Shown: positions 46,290 through 55,586, numbered from the stretch's first letter. The stretch: DNA of 64,000 bases from Streptomyces albiflavescens (GCF_014645835.1 NZ_BMMM01000019.1:1-64000); one strand, 5' to 3'. Numbers and translations: made by a program. The notes: generated from the letters alone by a model not told the origin.

Positions 46290-48980
46290 GTGCCCGCGCA
46301 CAGAATGGCCACCCCGGAGCTGCCGACCACGGCCCCCGGAACAGGCCGAACACCATCGCTCCTCGACCGTTGGCCTTTCCGCCGGAAACTCAACGTCCTG
46401 GTGGTCGTGCCGCTCGCGGTCGTCTCCGCGATGCTCTCCTACGTCGTGTACGGCCAGGTCGACCGTGCCCGGTCCGCCGCCGACACCGCCCAACTCGTGC
46501 GGGACAGCGCGCAGGTGACCAAGCTCATCGACGGCGTGCAGACCGAGCACCGGCAGGCACTCCTGGTCTCCCTGCGGCACGAGGCCGCCCGCTCCGGTGA
46601 CAGCCCGTCCGACACCTCCGCGTATCTCCAGGCGCAGCAGAAGGTCGGCGCCCAGATCGAGGCCGTCCGGTCGACGTACGGGGACCGGCTGCCCGACGCC
46701 GAGGCCCAGGCGCTCAAGGAGCTGGAGGGCCTGGACAGCCTCCGCAAGACCGTCGAACAGGGCCCCATAGCCGCCGACAACATCGACCCCGCGTACGGAT
46801 CGGTGATCGAGGGCCTCATCAACGGCCTCGGCCTCGGCCAGTCGGGCAGCGAGTCCTCGTCGTCCGCCGGCAATCTGCTCGACGCGCTGCTGCGTGCCGA
46901 CACCGCCCACGCGTCGTTCGAGACCAGCGTCTTCGCGGCCCGCACCAGGGACGCCAACGCGCTCATCGAGTTCACCGGAGCGGTCGGCGACTACGACCAG
47001 TACACGTACCAGGCCGAGCGGTTCACCCGGTTCGCCACCCAGGAACAGGGCAGCGACCTCGCCGGGGTCGAACACAGCCCGTACCAGAGCGTCATCAACC
47101 AGCACTGGGCCGCGCTCCAGGTCGACCCCAGCGGTCTGGTCGCCGCGAGCCCGGCGCAGCTGCGTGTCGCGCTCGCCGACGCGCTGACGGCCGATCCCAC
47201 CTACGAGCGCCAGGCCCAGAACCGGCTGAAGATCGTCAAGGCTCTCATCGGCGAGATCGCCGCCGACACGCAGGACGCCTCGAACAGCGCCTGGTGGCAG
47301 GTGGCTTGGCTGATCGCCGGCACCCTGCTCGCCTTCGGAGCCTGGCTCCTGTTCTCGGTGCTGATGCGCCGCTCCGTGGTGCGGACCGTGCGGAGCCTGA
47401 CCACGGCGGCCCAGCACGTGGCCACCGCGGCCGAGACCGAGTTGGCCCGGGTCGCCGACGACGACGCCGACGACGCGAGCCCGCCGCGGCTCGAAGCCGT
47501 GCCCGTGCCGGTGCGCGACGAGATCGGTGAACTCGCCGAAGCCTTCAACCAGGTTCAGGTCACCGCCACCGCCCTGCTGGAGCGCCAGGTCATCAGCCGC
47601 CGCAATATCGCCGAGATGTTCGGCAACGTCGGCCGCCGCGTCAGCAATCTGACGGCACGTCAACTTGCGCTGATCGACTCGGTGGAGCGCGGCGAGACCG
47701 ACCCCGAGGTACTGGACCGGCTCTACCGCATCGACCACATCGCCGTACGTCTGCAGCGCAACGCCGACAGTCTGATGCTGCTCGCCGGAATCAGCGAGAC
47801 GGGCCTGAACACCGAACCCATGCGGCTCAGCAACATCGTGCGTGCTGCGCTCGGCCAGATCGAGGGCTACCAGCGTGTCACTCCGCACGCCGAGGGCGAT
47901 GTCACCGTCGCCCCCGACATCGTCGGCGATCTGACGCTGATGCTCGCCGAACTGCTGGAGAACGCGGTGATGTTCTCGCCGGCGACCAGCGGCGTCGAGG
48001 TGGTACTGCGCCCCCGGCACGGATCCGCCGGTGCCCTCGTCGAGATCATCGACCACGGGCTCGGGTTGAGCCCGGAGCGGCTGGCCGAGGAGAACGCCCG
48101 CCTGATCCGCCGCGAACGGCTCGACCTGGCGCCGACGGAGGTCCTCGGCCTGTTCGTGGTCGGCGGACTCTCCCGTCGCTGGGGCATCGAGGTCGTGCTG
48201 TCCCGCACCCCGGGCGGTGGCGTCACGGCCACCGTCGCGGTTCCCTCGTCGCAGCTCCTGCTCACCGATCCGGCACAGGCCGCGGCCCGGGCCCCGCACA
48301 TCCTGCCGCCCGCCCGTCACTCCGCCGGGAGCGAGCCGCGCCCCGCGAGGGTCGAATCGCCGCCCGGCCCCTCGGGCCTGCCCCGCAGGATTCCCGCACG
48401 CTCTCGGGGCGAGGATTCCCCCGGTCACGCACGCCGCGCGGAGCCCGCGCGGGACACTCTCGGCGAGGGCGCCATGGCCCACCCGGCGGGCGGACCCGGC
48501 GGGTCCCGGCCCCGGCAGGGCGGCGACCCCGGAACTTCCGTAAATACGGGTGTCGGGCCGCGTCACGCGGCCGGGCGCGGTGTGGCCGACGGGGTCGGTG
48601 TGGCCGGCGGGTTCGGTTCGCGGCCCGGCAGTGGCGCGGACCGCGGCTCCGCAGCGGCGGCTCCCGGGCGACCCGGCGACGCCGGTCCGCTACGGCGCCG
48701 GGTGCGCGGTGCGACCCTGTCGGCCACCACCGCGTCGAGCCGGCTGCCCGAACGGACCGTCACGAACAAGCCGCGGCCGCCCGCCTGGCAGCCCACGGAC
48801 GCGGAGGCGGCACGATCTGAGATCGACGAGTTCGAGGCCGCCGTCCGGCGGGCCCAGCGCGAGAGCGCGACCGAGGGCCGCACCACCGGGGCGCCCCGAC
48901 CGGGGAGCCGGCCCGGCGCCCCCACCGATTCCAGCACAGAGAACAGCAGACCCTCATCCCCGGAAGGCATGAGCAAGTGA
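46290..48980 (+). CDS. cvnA: Conservon sensor-like histidine kinase (CvnA type)
   Basis: This 896-residue membrane protein has a first helix (LNVLVVVPLAVVSAMLSYVVYG), a nitrate/nitrite-sensing-type extracellular domain to residue ~340, a second helix (WWQVAWLIAGTLLAFGAWLLFSVL), HAMP, and a GHKL ATPase core (AELLENAVMFSP, HGLGLS, GLFVVGGLSRRWGIEV). A long Pro/Arg-rich disordered C-tail follows. GTG 46290 has GAGGAGG before it. It heads a cvnABCD operon, which in Streptomyces forms a membrane complex tied to differentiation and secondary metabolism. The usual phospho-acceptor His segment is degenerate. Confidence 0.93.
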   Translation: MPAHRMATPELPTTAPGTGRTPSLLDRWPFRRKLNVLVVVPLAVVSAMLSYVVYGQVDRARSAADTAQLVRDSAQVTKLIDGVQTEHRQALLVSLRHEAARSGDSPSDTSAYLQAQQKVGAQIEAVRSTYGDRLPDAEAQALKELEGLDSLRKTVEQGPIAADNIDPAYGSVIEGLINGLGLGQSGSESSSSAGNLLDALLRADTAHASFETSVFAARTRDANALIEFTGAVGDYDQYTYQAERFTRFATQEQGSDLAGVEHSPYQSVINQHWAALQVDPSGLVAASPAQLRVALADALTADPTYERQAQNRLKIVKALIGEIAADTQDASNSAWWQVAWLIAGTLLAFGAWLLFSVLMRRSVVRTVRSLTTAAQHVATAAETELARVADDDADDASPPRLEAVPVPVRDEIGELAEAFNQVQVTATALLERQVISRRNIAEMFGNVGRRVSNLTARQLALIDSVERGETDPEVLDRLYRIDHIAVRLQRNADSLMLLAGISETGLNTEPMRLSNIVRAALGQIEGYQRVTPHAEGDVTVAPDIVGDLTLMLAELLENAVMFSPATSGVEVVLRPRHGSAGALVEIIDHGLGLSPERLAEENARLIRRERLDLAPTEVLGLFVVGGLSRRWGIEVVLSRTPGGGVTATVAVPSSQLLLTDPAQAAARAPHILPPARHSAGSEPRPARVESPPGPSGLPRRIPARSRGEDSPGHARRAEPARDTLGEGAMAHPAGGPGGSRPRQGGDPGTSVNTGVGPRHAAGRGVADGVGVAGGFGSRPGSGADRGSAAAAPGRPGDAGPLRRRVRGATLSATTASSRLPERTVTNKPRPPAWQPTDAEAARSEIDEFEAAVRRAQRESATEGRTTGAPRPGSRPGAPTDSSTENSRPSSPEGMSK

Positions 48981-49456
48981 CCATGTGGACAGGCGAGCCG
49001 GAGTCCGGAGCCGAGGAACAGGTGACGGACGTGAAGGCGGCCGCTGCCGACTTCAACTGGCTGCTCAATCGATTCGCCACCGAGACGGCCGGGGTCGTCG
49101 ACGTCATCGGTGTCTCCTCCGACGGACTCCTCATCGCGGTGTCCCAACTGCGCGGACAGGCGGACTCGGAGCGGCTGGCCGCGATCGTCTCCGGCATGAC
49201 CAGCCTTGCCATGGGCGCGTCCGGCAACTACGGCCTCGGCGCTCTGAACAAGGTCATCATCGACCTGGAGGAGGGGCACGTCCTGGTGTCCGCGCTCGGC
49301 GCGGGCGCGGTGCTCGGAGTGGTCGCCTCGAAGGAGGCCAAGCTCGGCAACATCGCGTACGAGATGACCCTCTTCGCCAACCGCGCCGGTGCCGTCCTGA
49401 GCCCGCAGCTGGTCATGGAGCTCAAGAACACCGTGGGCGTCGCCCCGACCGGCTGA
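48977..49456 (+). CDS. cvnB: Roadblock/LC7-domain protein (CvnB type)
   Basis: This 159-residue protein is one Roadblock/LC7 domain (FNWLLNRFATETAGVVDVIGVSSDGLLIAVS; GALNKVIIDLEEGHVLVSALG). Such proteins act as regulators or partners of the CvnD GTPase. Its GTG overlaps the cvnA stop; an in-frame ATG lies two codons later. Confidence 0.92.
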   Translation: MTMWTGEPESGAEEQVTDVKAAAADFNWLLNRFATETAGVVDVIGVSSDGLLIAVSQLRGQADSERLAAIVSGMTSLAMGASGNYGLGALNKVIIDLEEGHVLVSALGAGAVLGVVASKEAKLGNIAYEMTLFANRAGAVLSPQLVMELKNTVGVAPTG

Positions 49457-49516
49457 CGTCCGACGGGACGTCACATGGCCGGTGACGGCCCGCGAAGCGA
49501 AGGGGGGGAGGACGTG

Positions 49517-49948
49517 ATGACGGCCGGCGAGCCATCAGCCACCGACGACGCAGGGTGGGGAGTGGAGCCCCCGGCGTCCGTCGTCCGGCCATTCCTGCTG
49601 ACCGCGGGGAGGATCGCCGGCGGTGACAGTCTCGTACCGCCGATCCCGATCGAGACCCAGGTGGTCGCGACCGATCTGGGGCTGGCCGCGCTCGACGCCT
49701 TCGTCTTCGAACAGCACCGCGACATCATCACGCTCTGCCGCCAGCCGCAGTCGCTGGCGGAGATCGCGGCGAAACTGCGGATGCACTTGAATGTGATCCG
49801 GGTGCTCGCCGACGATCTGCGTGCCGACGGTCAACTGGCCTTGTACGCACCGCAGGCCGATTCCGCCCGCGATGCCACCGTATTGCGAAGGGTTATCGAT
49901 GGTCTCAGAGCTATCCCCGACTCCCGGGGCGCGATCCGTGAGGGCTGA
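49517..49948 (+). CDS. cvnC: DUF742-family protein (CvnC type)
   Basis: This 143-residue DUF742 protein has PPASVVRPFLLTAGRIAGGD and a winged-helix-like C part (PQSLAEIAAKLRMHLNVIRVLADDLRADGQL). GGGGGGAGG lies five bases before ATG 49517. It is the third gene of the conservon, with its 3' end overlapping cvnD. Confidence 0.9.
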   Translation: MTAGEPSATDDAGWGVEPPASVVRPFLLTAGRIAGGDSLVPPIPIETQVVATDLGLAALDAFVFEQHRDIITLCRQPQSLAEIAAKLRMHLNVIRVLADDLRADGQLALYAPQADSARDATVLRRVIDGLRAIPDSRGAIREG

Positions 49949-50510
49949 CACCGAGGGGCCCAAGCCGCCGCTGCCGGTGAAGATGGTCATCGCGGGCGGC
50001 TTCGGCGTGGGCAAGACCACCACGGTGGGCGCCATATCCGAAATCGAGCCGCTGACCACCGAGGCGTCCATCACCTCGGTCGCGGCGGGCGTCGACGACC
50101 TCACACACACCCCGGAGAAGATGACGACGACCGTCGCCATGGACTTCGGTTGCGTCACCCTCGATCCGACGCTGAAGCTCTATCTGTTCGGGACGCCCGG
50201 CCAGGAGCGGTTCGGGTTCATGTGGGACGACCTCGTCGAGGGCGCGCTCGGCGGGCTCGTCATCGTCGACACCCGCCGGCTCGACGACTGCTACGCGGCC
50301 GTCGACTACTTCGAGCACCGCGAGATCCCCTTCGCGGTGGCCGTCAACGCCTTCGACGGCAAGGTCGAACACGATCTGGACGACGTACGGTGGGCCCTCG
50401 ACGTCGCCGACCACGTGCCCCTCACCGTGTTCGACGCGCGGGAACGCGGCTCCGTACGGGACGCGCTGCTCGTCGTCCTCGAACACGCCCTGGCCACGGC
50501 CGAGCGGTGA
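49899..50510 (+). CDS. cvnD: Small GTPase-like ATP/GTP-binding protein (CvnD type)
   Basis: This 203-residue protein has a P-loop (GGFGVGKTTTVGA), the switch-II-like FGTPGQERFGFMW and the guanine-recognition-like AVNAFDGK. ATG 49899 has AAGGG six bases upstream and makes a 50-base overlap with cvnC; GTG 49938 is an alternative. It is the output GTPase of the conservon complex. Confidence 0.92.
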   Translation: MVSELSPTPGARSVRADTEGPKPPLPVKMVIAGGFGVGKTTTVGAISEIEPLTTEASITSVAAGVDDLTHTPEKMTTTVAMDFGCVTLDPTLKLYLFGTPGQERFGFMWDDLVEGALGGLVIVDTRRLDDCYAAVDYFEHREIPFAVAVNAFDGKVEHDLDDVRWALDVADHVPLTVFDARERGSVRDALLVVLEHALATAER

Positions 50511-50513
50511 AGC

Positions 50514-50537
50514 GGGGACGGGCCGGGACCCGTCCCC
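50514..50537. terminator. Bidirectional terminator between conservon and ABC permease
   Basis: GGGGACGGG (50514-50522) pairs with CCCGTCCCC (50529-50537) around six bases between two convergent genes. Confidence 0.8.
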
Positions 50538-50553
50538 TTCTTCGATACGGCCG

Positions 50554-51228
50554 TTACGCCGCCCCGCGCCTGCGCACGCCCGGGGACACCGCCACCCGGC
50601 CCACGGCCCAGAAGAGCACGAGCACGAACAGCGCGAGGATGGCGGTGAGGGCGGCCCCGCCCGCCACCTTCTCGTAGTTGCGCTGGTAGAGGCCGTCCAG
50701 GATGTAGCGTCCGACTCCGCCCAGGGCCACATAGGCGGCGATCGTCGCCGTCGACACGATCTGGATCGCCGCCGAGCGCAGACCGCTCAGGATCAGCGGC
50801 AGCGCCGCCGGCACCTCGACCTGGAAAAGGATCTTCGGCTCCGACATGCCCATGCCGCGAGCGGCGTCGACGGGGGACGGGTCCACGGTGCGGATCGCCT
50901 CGTACGTGGTGATGAGGATCGGGGGGATCGCCAGCACCACGAGCGGGATCATCACGGGCACGATGCCAAGGCCCAGCCAGACGAACATCAACACCAGCAG
51001 GCCGAAGGTCGGCAGCGCCCGGGCCCCCGAGGACACGAACGCCAGCGTGTTGCCGCCGCGGCCGGTGTGCCCGGTGACGAGGCCGATGGGCAGGCCGATG
51101 GCCGCGGCGATCGCGAGTGCCCCGGCGGTGTACTGGACGTGCTCCCAGACGCGCTGCGGGATGCCGTCGTAGCCGTGCCAGTGGGATCCGTCGCTGAAGA
51201 AGTGCTGCATGAAGTTGAGTACGTTCAC
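50554..51228 (-). CDS. Osmoprotectant ABC transporter permease (distal gene)
   Basis: This 224-residue permease has about five to six helices and the EAA-type loop EAIRTVDPSPVDAARGMGMSEPKILFQVEVP. GTG 51228 overlaps the previous stop by four bases and has GGAGAG upstream. It pairs with the permease at 51225-51932 in a ProU/OpuC-like importer. Confidence 0.9.
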   Translation of the reverse strand: MNVLNFMQHFFSDGSHWHGYDGIPQRVWEHVQYTAGALAIAAAIGLPIGLVTGHTGRGGNTLAFVSSGARALPTFGLLVLMFVWLGLGIVPVMIPLVVLAIPPILITTYEAIRTVDPSPVDAARGMGMSEPKILFQVEVPAALPLILSGLRSAAIQIVSTATIAAYVALGGVGRYILDGLYQRNYEKVAGGAALTAILALFVLVLFWAVGRVAVSPGVRRRGAA

Positions 51229-51932
51229 GAGACGCTCTCCGGTGTGCGGGCGGCGCCCGAGATCGTGGCCGCGAGGCGCCGGGACCTGCGGCCGGACGGC
51301 GGCTCCCAGGGGGTGAGCACCCGCCGCACCAGGACGAGCACGGCGTCGACCACGATCGCGAGGACGGCGGTGGTGACCACCGAGGTCACGGCCAGCTGGG
51401 GGCGGTGGTAGAGCATCGCGGTCGTCAGCAGATTGCCGAGCGCGCCTTGGTTGCCGATCAGCGAGCCGACGCTCACCAGGCTGATGCTGGAGGCGGTCGC
51501 CACCCGCAGTCCGGCCATGATCGCGGGTACGGCGATGGGCAGTTGGACCTGGACGTAGCGGTTCACGGGGCCGATGCCCATCGCCGCGGCCGCGGCGTTC
51601 GTCTCCTCCGGGACCGAGCGGATGCCGTCGACGACCGCCGGCACGAGGACGACCAGGCTGTAGAGGCACAGCGGGATCATCACGGTCAGCTGGGTCAGCC
51701 CGGTGTAGTCGATGAGCACCACGAAGAAGGCGATCGACGGGATCGCGTACAGCACCGTGGAGGACCACAGCACCGGCGGGTAGAGCCAGTCGTAGTGGAC
51801 GCACAACAGGCCGATCGGCAGCGCCAGGAGGAGACCGACCAGCACCGGGATCAGTGCCTCCTGCATGTGCAGGGCGATCAGGCCGAGATAGCTGTGCTGG
51901 AGGTCGCTCGGTATGTCGAAGAAGCCGTTCAT
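51225..51932 (-). CDS. Osmoprotectant ABC transporter permease (proximal gene)
   Basis: This 235-residue permease has about five to six helices, the block LWSSTVLYAIPSIAFFVVLI and the EAA loop DGIRSVPEETNAAAAAMGIGPVNRYVQVQLP. It overlaps the ATPase gene by four bases upstream and the second permease by four downstream, so all three are co-translated. Confidence 0.9.
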   Translation of the reverse strand: MNGFFDIPSDLQHSYLGLIALHMQEALIPVLVGLLLALPIGLLCVHYDWLYPPVLWSSTVLYAIPSIAFFVVLIDYTGLTQLTVMIPLCLYSLVVLVPAVVDGIRSVPEETNAAAAAMGIGPVNRYVQVQLPIAVPAIMAGLRVATASSISLVSVGSLIGNQGALGNLLTTAMLYHRPQLAVTSVVTTAVLAIVVDAVLVLVRRVLTPWEPPSGRRSRRLAATISGAARTPESVS

Positions 51933-53068
51933 GGGGCGGCCTTCAGCTTGGACGCGTCCTGCGGGGCGTCCGCCGCCCGTCGCTGCCGGGCCAGTCGGAT
52001 TGCCGCGGCGATCGTCTCCTGACCGGCGACCCCCAGCACCTGTCCCGCACCGTCCACCGCGACCGCCTGTCCATTGGGCGCCAGCACGGCCCGGTCCAGG
52101 GCGACGCGCAGCGAGTCCCGGCCCACCTCGAAGCTCTGACCGTACGGCTCAAGGGCCTCGACGTCACCACTCCACGTGGCGAGGTCGGCCCAGCCGAGCG
52201 GCTTGCCTCCGGCGTCGGTGACGAGCACCGAGGACGAGGCCTCGTCGCGCCCGGCGATCCGCTTCCAGTCGGAGTCGACGGGGAAGACCTGGGAGCGGTC
52301 GAGCTCCAGCTCGCGGGTGGACAGGAACGACAGACCGCGGATGCCCCGGTCGGCGCCCAGGAACTCCTCCACGAACGGGTCGGCGGGCGACGACAGGATC
52401 TCGTCGGGGGCGGCGAACTGGGCGAGTTTGCCGCCGGTGCGCATCACGGCGATGCGGTCACCGATCGTGATGGCCTCGTCCATGTCGTGGGTGACGAACA
52501 CGATCGCCTTGCCCAGCTCGCTCTGGATGCGGAGCAACTCCTCCTGCAGGCCGCGGCGGACGACCGGGTCGACCGCGGAGAACGGCTCGTCCATGAGCAG
52601 GATCGGCGGGTCCGAGGCCAGCGCGCGGGCGACGCCGACACGCTGCTGCTGGCCGCCGGAGAGCTGGTACGGATAGCGGCGGGCCATGCCCGGGTCGAGG
52701 CCGACCCGTTCCATGAGCTCGGCCGCACGAGCCCGGGCCCGCTGCTTGGACCAGCCGAGCAGCCGTGGCACCGTCGCGATGTTGTCGAGAATCGTGCGGT
52801 GCTGGAAGAGCCCGGCGTTCTGGATGACGTAACCCATCGAACGGCGCAGGGCGTTGACCGGCCGGCGGAGGATGTCCTCGCCGTTGACCCGGATCGTGCC
52901 GCTGCTGGGCTCGACCATGCGGTTGATCATGCGCAGCGTGGTGGTCTTGCCGCAGCCCGAAGGTCCGACGAGAACGGTGATGGAGTGGTTCGGTATCTGG
53001 AGAGACAGGCGATCGACGGCCACCGTGCCGTCGGCGTATCGCTTGCTCACCTCTTCGATGGCTATCAA
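51929..53068 (-). CDS. Osmoprotectant ABC transporter ATPase with CBS domains
   Basis: This ~379-residue ProV/OpuA-type ATPase has Walker A GPSGCGKTTTLRM, signature QLSGGQQQRVGVARALA, Walker B ILLMDEPFSAVDP and the switch HDMDEAITIGD. The C-terminal ~130 residues (SSVLVTDAGGKPLGWADL; AVLAPNGQAVAVDGAGQVLGV) are paired CBS-like domains that sense ionic strength in relatives. TTG 53068 is inferred from the family N terminus (IAIEEVSKRYADGT) and a GAAGGG site; an upstream start at 53122 cannot be excluded. Confidence 0.9.
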   Translation of the reverse strand: MIAIEEVSKRYADGTVAVDRLSLQIPNHSITVLVGPSGCGKTTTLRMINRMVEPSSGTIRVNGEDILRRPVNALRRSMGYVIQNAGLFQHRTILDNIATVPRLLGWSKQRARARAAELMERVGLDPGMARRYPYQLSGGQQQRVGVARALASDPPILLMDEPFSAVDPVVRRGLQEELLRIQSELGKAIVFVTHDMDEAITIGDRIAVMRTGGKLAQFAAPDEILSSPADPFVEEFLGADRGIRGLSFLSTRELELDRSQVFPVDSDWKRIAGRDEASSSVLVTDAGGKPLGWADLATWSGDVEALEPYGQSFEVGRDSLRVALDRAVLAPNGQAVAVDGAGQVLGVAGQETIAAAIRLARQRRAADAPQDASKLKAAP

Positions 53069-53349
53069 GCGTCGAAACCCTTCGGGAACGGCTTTGCTCG
53101 CACGTGGCGCGATCGCGTGCACGAGGCTGCGTAGTCTAGCCAGTTGATGTTCGATCGCGGTCGCCGCAGGTTACGGATGCGAGCGCGGGCCGATGCCATG
53201 AGGCACACGCGCGGCGCGCAGGTACGCGGCACTGCTGGGCGAGGTCGACGGATGCGGTGGACACGGGCCGGCTCGTGGCGAACGAGGTCCGGGCGCGCCT
53301 CACACCGTGACTCACGCCTTCTCCGGAAGCAGGGGCAGGAACCACCCTC

Positions 53350-54228
53350 CTACCTGCCGGCGCGAGCGGGGCGGGCGATGGTCGGGCTCATGCGCTCGGC
53401 GCGCAGGACGCGGAGGTGCAGTGCGGCCCAGGTGCGGTAGGGCCGCCAATTCTCCGAGACCTCGGTGCGGCTGCGGCCGGGCCCGTACTGCTCCGTGATC
53501 TCCGCCTCCAGCCGGCGCTCCTGGGTCGGCAGGGTGTCGGGGTGGTTGGCGCCGCGTACGACGACGAGCTCGGCGGAGAAGGTGCCGAGTCCCTTGATCT
53601 GCTGGACCTGGCGCACCGCCTCCCCCGGGTCCAGAGTGCGCAGCCGGGCGCCGTCGAGGAGCCCGTCGAGCGCGGCGCGGGACACGGAGCGCAGATACTC
53701 GGTCTTGCGCCAGGGCAGTTCGAAGTCCAGGCCGAGCAGGGCCTCGGGGGAGGGGAACGCGCCGCCTGTGCCGTAGCGGGCGACGAGGTCGTCGCGCATG
53801 CGCCTGGCCGAGGTCATCCCCGTGCGCTGGGTCAGCACCGCCCAGGTGGCGGCCTCGTAGGGCGAGTGGAAGCCGCACGGCCGCAGGCCCGGCCATCTGG
53901 CCTGGACGTCGGCGATCACGGGGTCGCGTTCGGCGACCGTCGGCCAGCCGCGGGCGTCGACGTCCAGGGACAGGAAGCGGCGTACCTGCTCGGCGGCGGA
54001 GCCCAGATCGCCGTCCCCGGCCACCACGACCTGGGCCGTGGAGCCGTACTGTCTGATCTCCGCGGCGACGCGGCGCCAGTCGGCGTCGGCGTGGAAGACC
54101 GTGCGCAGCGCCTCGTCGGCTCCCGCCGCCGAGGCCGGCCCCAGCGGCGCGAACTCCTCCCAGAACTCCCGGCTCGTGGCCAGCGACCACGGACCGGCCA
54201 CCTCGAATTCGACCGTGTGCTGTGCCAT
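53350..54228 (-). CDS. AlkA-type DNA-3-methyladenine glycosylase
   Basis: This 292-residue protein has an N-terminal alpha/beta domain, then the HhH-glycosylase core (SPYEAATWAVLTQRTGMTSARRMRD; helix-hairpin-helix QIKGLGTFSAELVVVRG followed by the region holding the expected catalytic Asp, NHPDTLP). AGGAGGTCGGTC precedes ATG 54228. It excises alkylated bases from DNA. It stands alone between the transporter and the sulfur locus. Confidence 0.85.
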   Translation of the reverse strand: MAQHTVEFEVAGPWSLATSREFWEEFAPLGPASAAGADEALRTVFHADADWRRVAAEIRQYGSTAQVVVAGDGDLGSAAEQVRRFLSLDVDARGWPTVAERDPVIADVQARWPGLRPCGFHSPYEAATWAVLTQRTGMTSARRMRDDLVARYGTGGAFPSPEALLGLDFELPWRKTEYLRSVSRAALDGLLDGARLRTLDPGEAVRQVQQIKGLGTFSAELVVVRGANHPDTLPTQERRLEAEITEQYGPGRSRTEVSENWRPYRTWAALHLRVLRAERMSPTIARPARAGR

Positions 54229-54428
54229 GACCGACCTCCTGTTCGGGACACCGGCACTCGCGGACGGACCTGGACCTGGACCTGGGCCTGGCGGCGTCCG
54301 GTGCCGGTGCCTTGTCTGTGGCACACCATCTTGGGCTCAATACCTGACAGATTCCGTCAAGTATTTTTCGGAGCGGCGCGGGCGGTGTTCATCGCAGCGG
54401 GCTCGGCTCCGGTCGCAGCCCGGTTGTG

Positions 54429-55289
54429 TCACGCGCGTACGGACTGGGCGTCGTGGAAGGCGGGATGCTCGTCGAGGCGGCGCATGTAGTCGCGAAGGTG
54501 GCTGTGCCGGGCGAGGAGGGCGGTCGTGTCCAGGTGGGTGAGTGCCACCCAGACGTCCACGTCCGCGGCTGTCAGTTCCTCGCCCAACGCGTAGCTGTGC
54601 GCGGCCAGTTGACGGTTCAGCAGGTCCATCGTCGCCGACCGGGCATCCGGCTGTGCGTCCGGGGTGACGTCACGGTCGAGGAGTTCGCGCAGGTCGTCGA
54701 TGTCCGCGGCGAGGGCCGGCGGATGCAGCGGCGGGACGCATGCCCCGTCGTGGCAGGTCGGCAGGCCCGCGAGGTCGCGAAGGATGTCGGGGGTGTGATT
54801 GCTGACGATGCGTCCGCTCCAGCGGTCGCAGAGCGCGGGCGCGGTCAGCGGGCCCTCGTAGTGGTGCCAGGTGGCCTCGTAGGCACCACGTAGTGAGGCG
54901 TACGCCTCGGGTGTCTCGGCGGGGAGCGCCAGGATCGTGGTGGCGACGGAGTCCTGGAGGCCGAGCAGATCGAGGGTGATCGAAAGGCGCAGCGAGCGCG
55001 GACAGCCCTCGGAGAGATACAGCTGATAGCGGTGCGGCACCGGGTAGAAGCCACCGGCGGCACCGACGCCGATACGGCTCCGGATGCCGTGCGAGCGAGG
55101 GGGCACGGACGGTCCGGCGCTTCCCGGCCGGGCACTCGCGGGGGACGCGACTGGGCCCGAAGTGCGCGCGGCTGAGGCGCACCCGCCCGAGGTGCCCGTG
55201 GTTGCGGCGTACGCGTGGGAGGTGGCTGGGCTGGTGGGGCACGTGCCCGAGTTGCTTGTGCTCGAGGCGCGCGAAACGGTCTTGGGCAT
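54429..55289 (-). CDS. Glutathione S-transferase-family protein (ECM4/YqjG-like fold)
   Basis: This 286-residue protein has a Ser/Thr/Ala-rich N-terminal ~65 residues, then a thioredoxin-fold start (RYQLYLSEGCPRSLRLSITLDLLGL) with one Cys at the position used by glutathionyl-hydroquinone reductases. A C-terminal helical domain follows (LNRQLAAHSYALGEELTAADVDVWVALTHLDT). ATG 55289 follows AGGAGAG. Upstream on the same strand lie a repeat array, a leader peptide and a SAM-IV-type riboswitch, so it looks sulfur-regulated. Actinomycetes use mycothiol, so the thiol partner is uncertain. Confidence 0.8.
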   Translation of the reverse strand: MPKTVSRASSTSNSGTCPTSPATSHAYAATTGTSGGCASAARTSGPVASPASARPGSAGPSVPPRSHGIRSRIGVGAAGGFYPVPHRYQLYLSEGCPRSLRLSITLDLLGLQDSVATTILALPAETPEAYASLRGAYEATWHHYEGPLTAPALCDRWSGRIVSNHTPDILRDLAGLPTCHDGACVPPLHPPALAADIDDLRELLDRDVTPDAQPDARSATMDLLNRQLAAHSYALGEELTAADVDVWVALTHLDTTALLARHSHLRDYMRRLDEHPAFHDAQSVRA

Positions 55290-55356
55290 GACTCTCCTGG
55301 GAACGACGAAGCCCCGGCCGTCTGTTGGGCGGCAGCGGCGGAACGGAGTGACTGCG

Positions 55357-55520
55357 CTTGTGTACCGGGCTCAATGCGGCCGGAGACGCGTACCGGCTCG
55401 AAGGGGCCGGGCTTGTGTACCGGGCTCAATGCGGCCGGAGACGCGTACCGGCTCGAAGGGGCCGGGCATGTGTACCGGCTCGGAGCGGCCGGGCATGTGT
55501 ACCGGCTCGGAGCGGCCGGA
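55357..55520. repeat. Tandem repeat array between leader peptide and GST gene
   Basis: Two 55-bp copies begin at 55357 and 55412 (CTTGTGTACCGGGCTCAATG...). They are followed by shorter ~27-bp units built on TGTACCGGCTCGGAGCGGCC to 55520. Confidence 0.85.
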
Positions 55521-55586
55521 CTAGTACGCGCTGGAGATCCGCAACAAGTCGATGTGCAGGCGTCTCGTCAGGTTGTTCCTGGGCAT
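55521..55586 (-). CDS. Short leader peptide, HIDLLR type, without cysteine
   Basis: A 21-codon frame encodes MPRNNLTRRLHIDLLRIS and three more residues, then TAG. RRLHIDLLR is the conserved core of actinobacterial leader peptides found before sulfur-metabolism genes. It lies between a SAM-IV-type riboswitch and the GST gene. Unlike the other two leaders here it ends SAY with no Cys. Confidence 0.7.
   Translation of the reverse strand: MPRNNLTRRLHIDLLRISSAY

Noticed and set aside
55357..55520. CRISPR-like look of the tandem units
   Set aside because: Units are contiguous without unique spacers and no cas genes are present.
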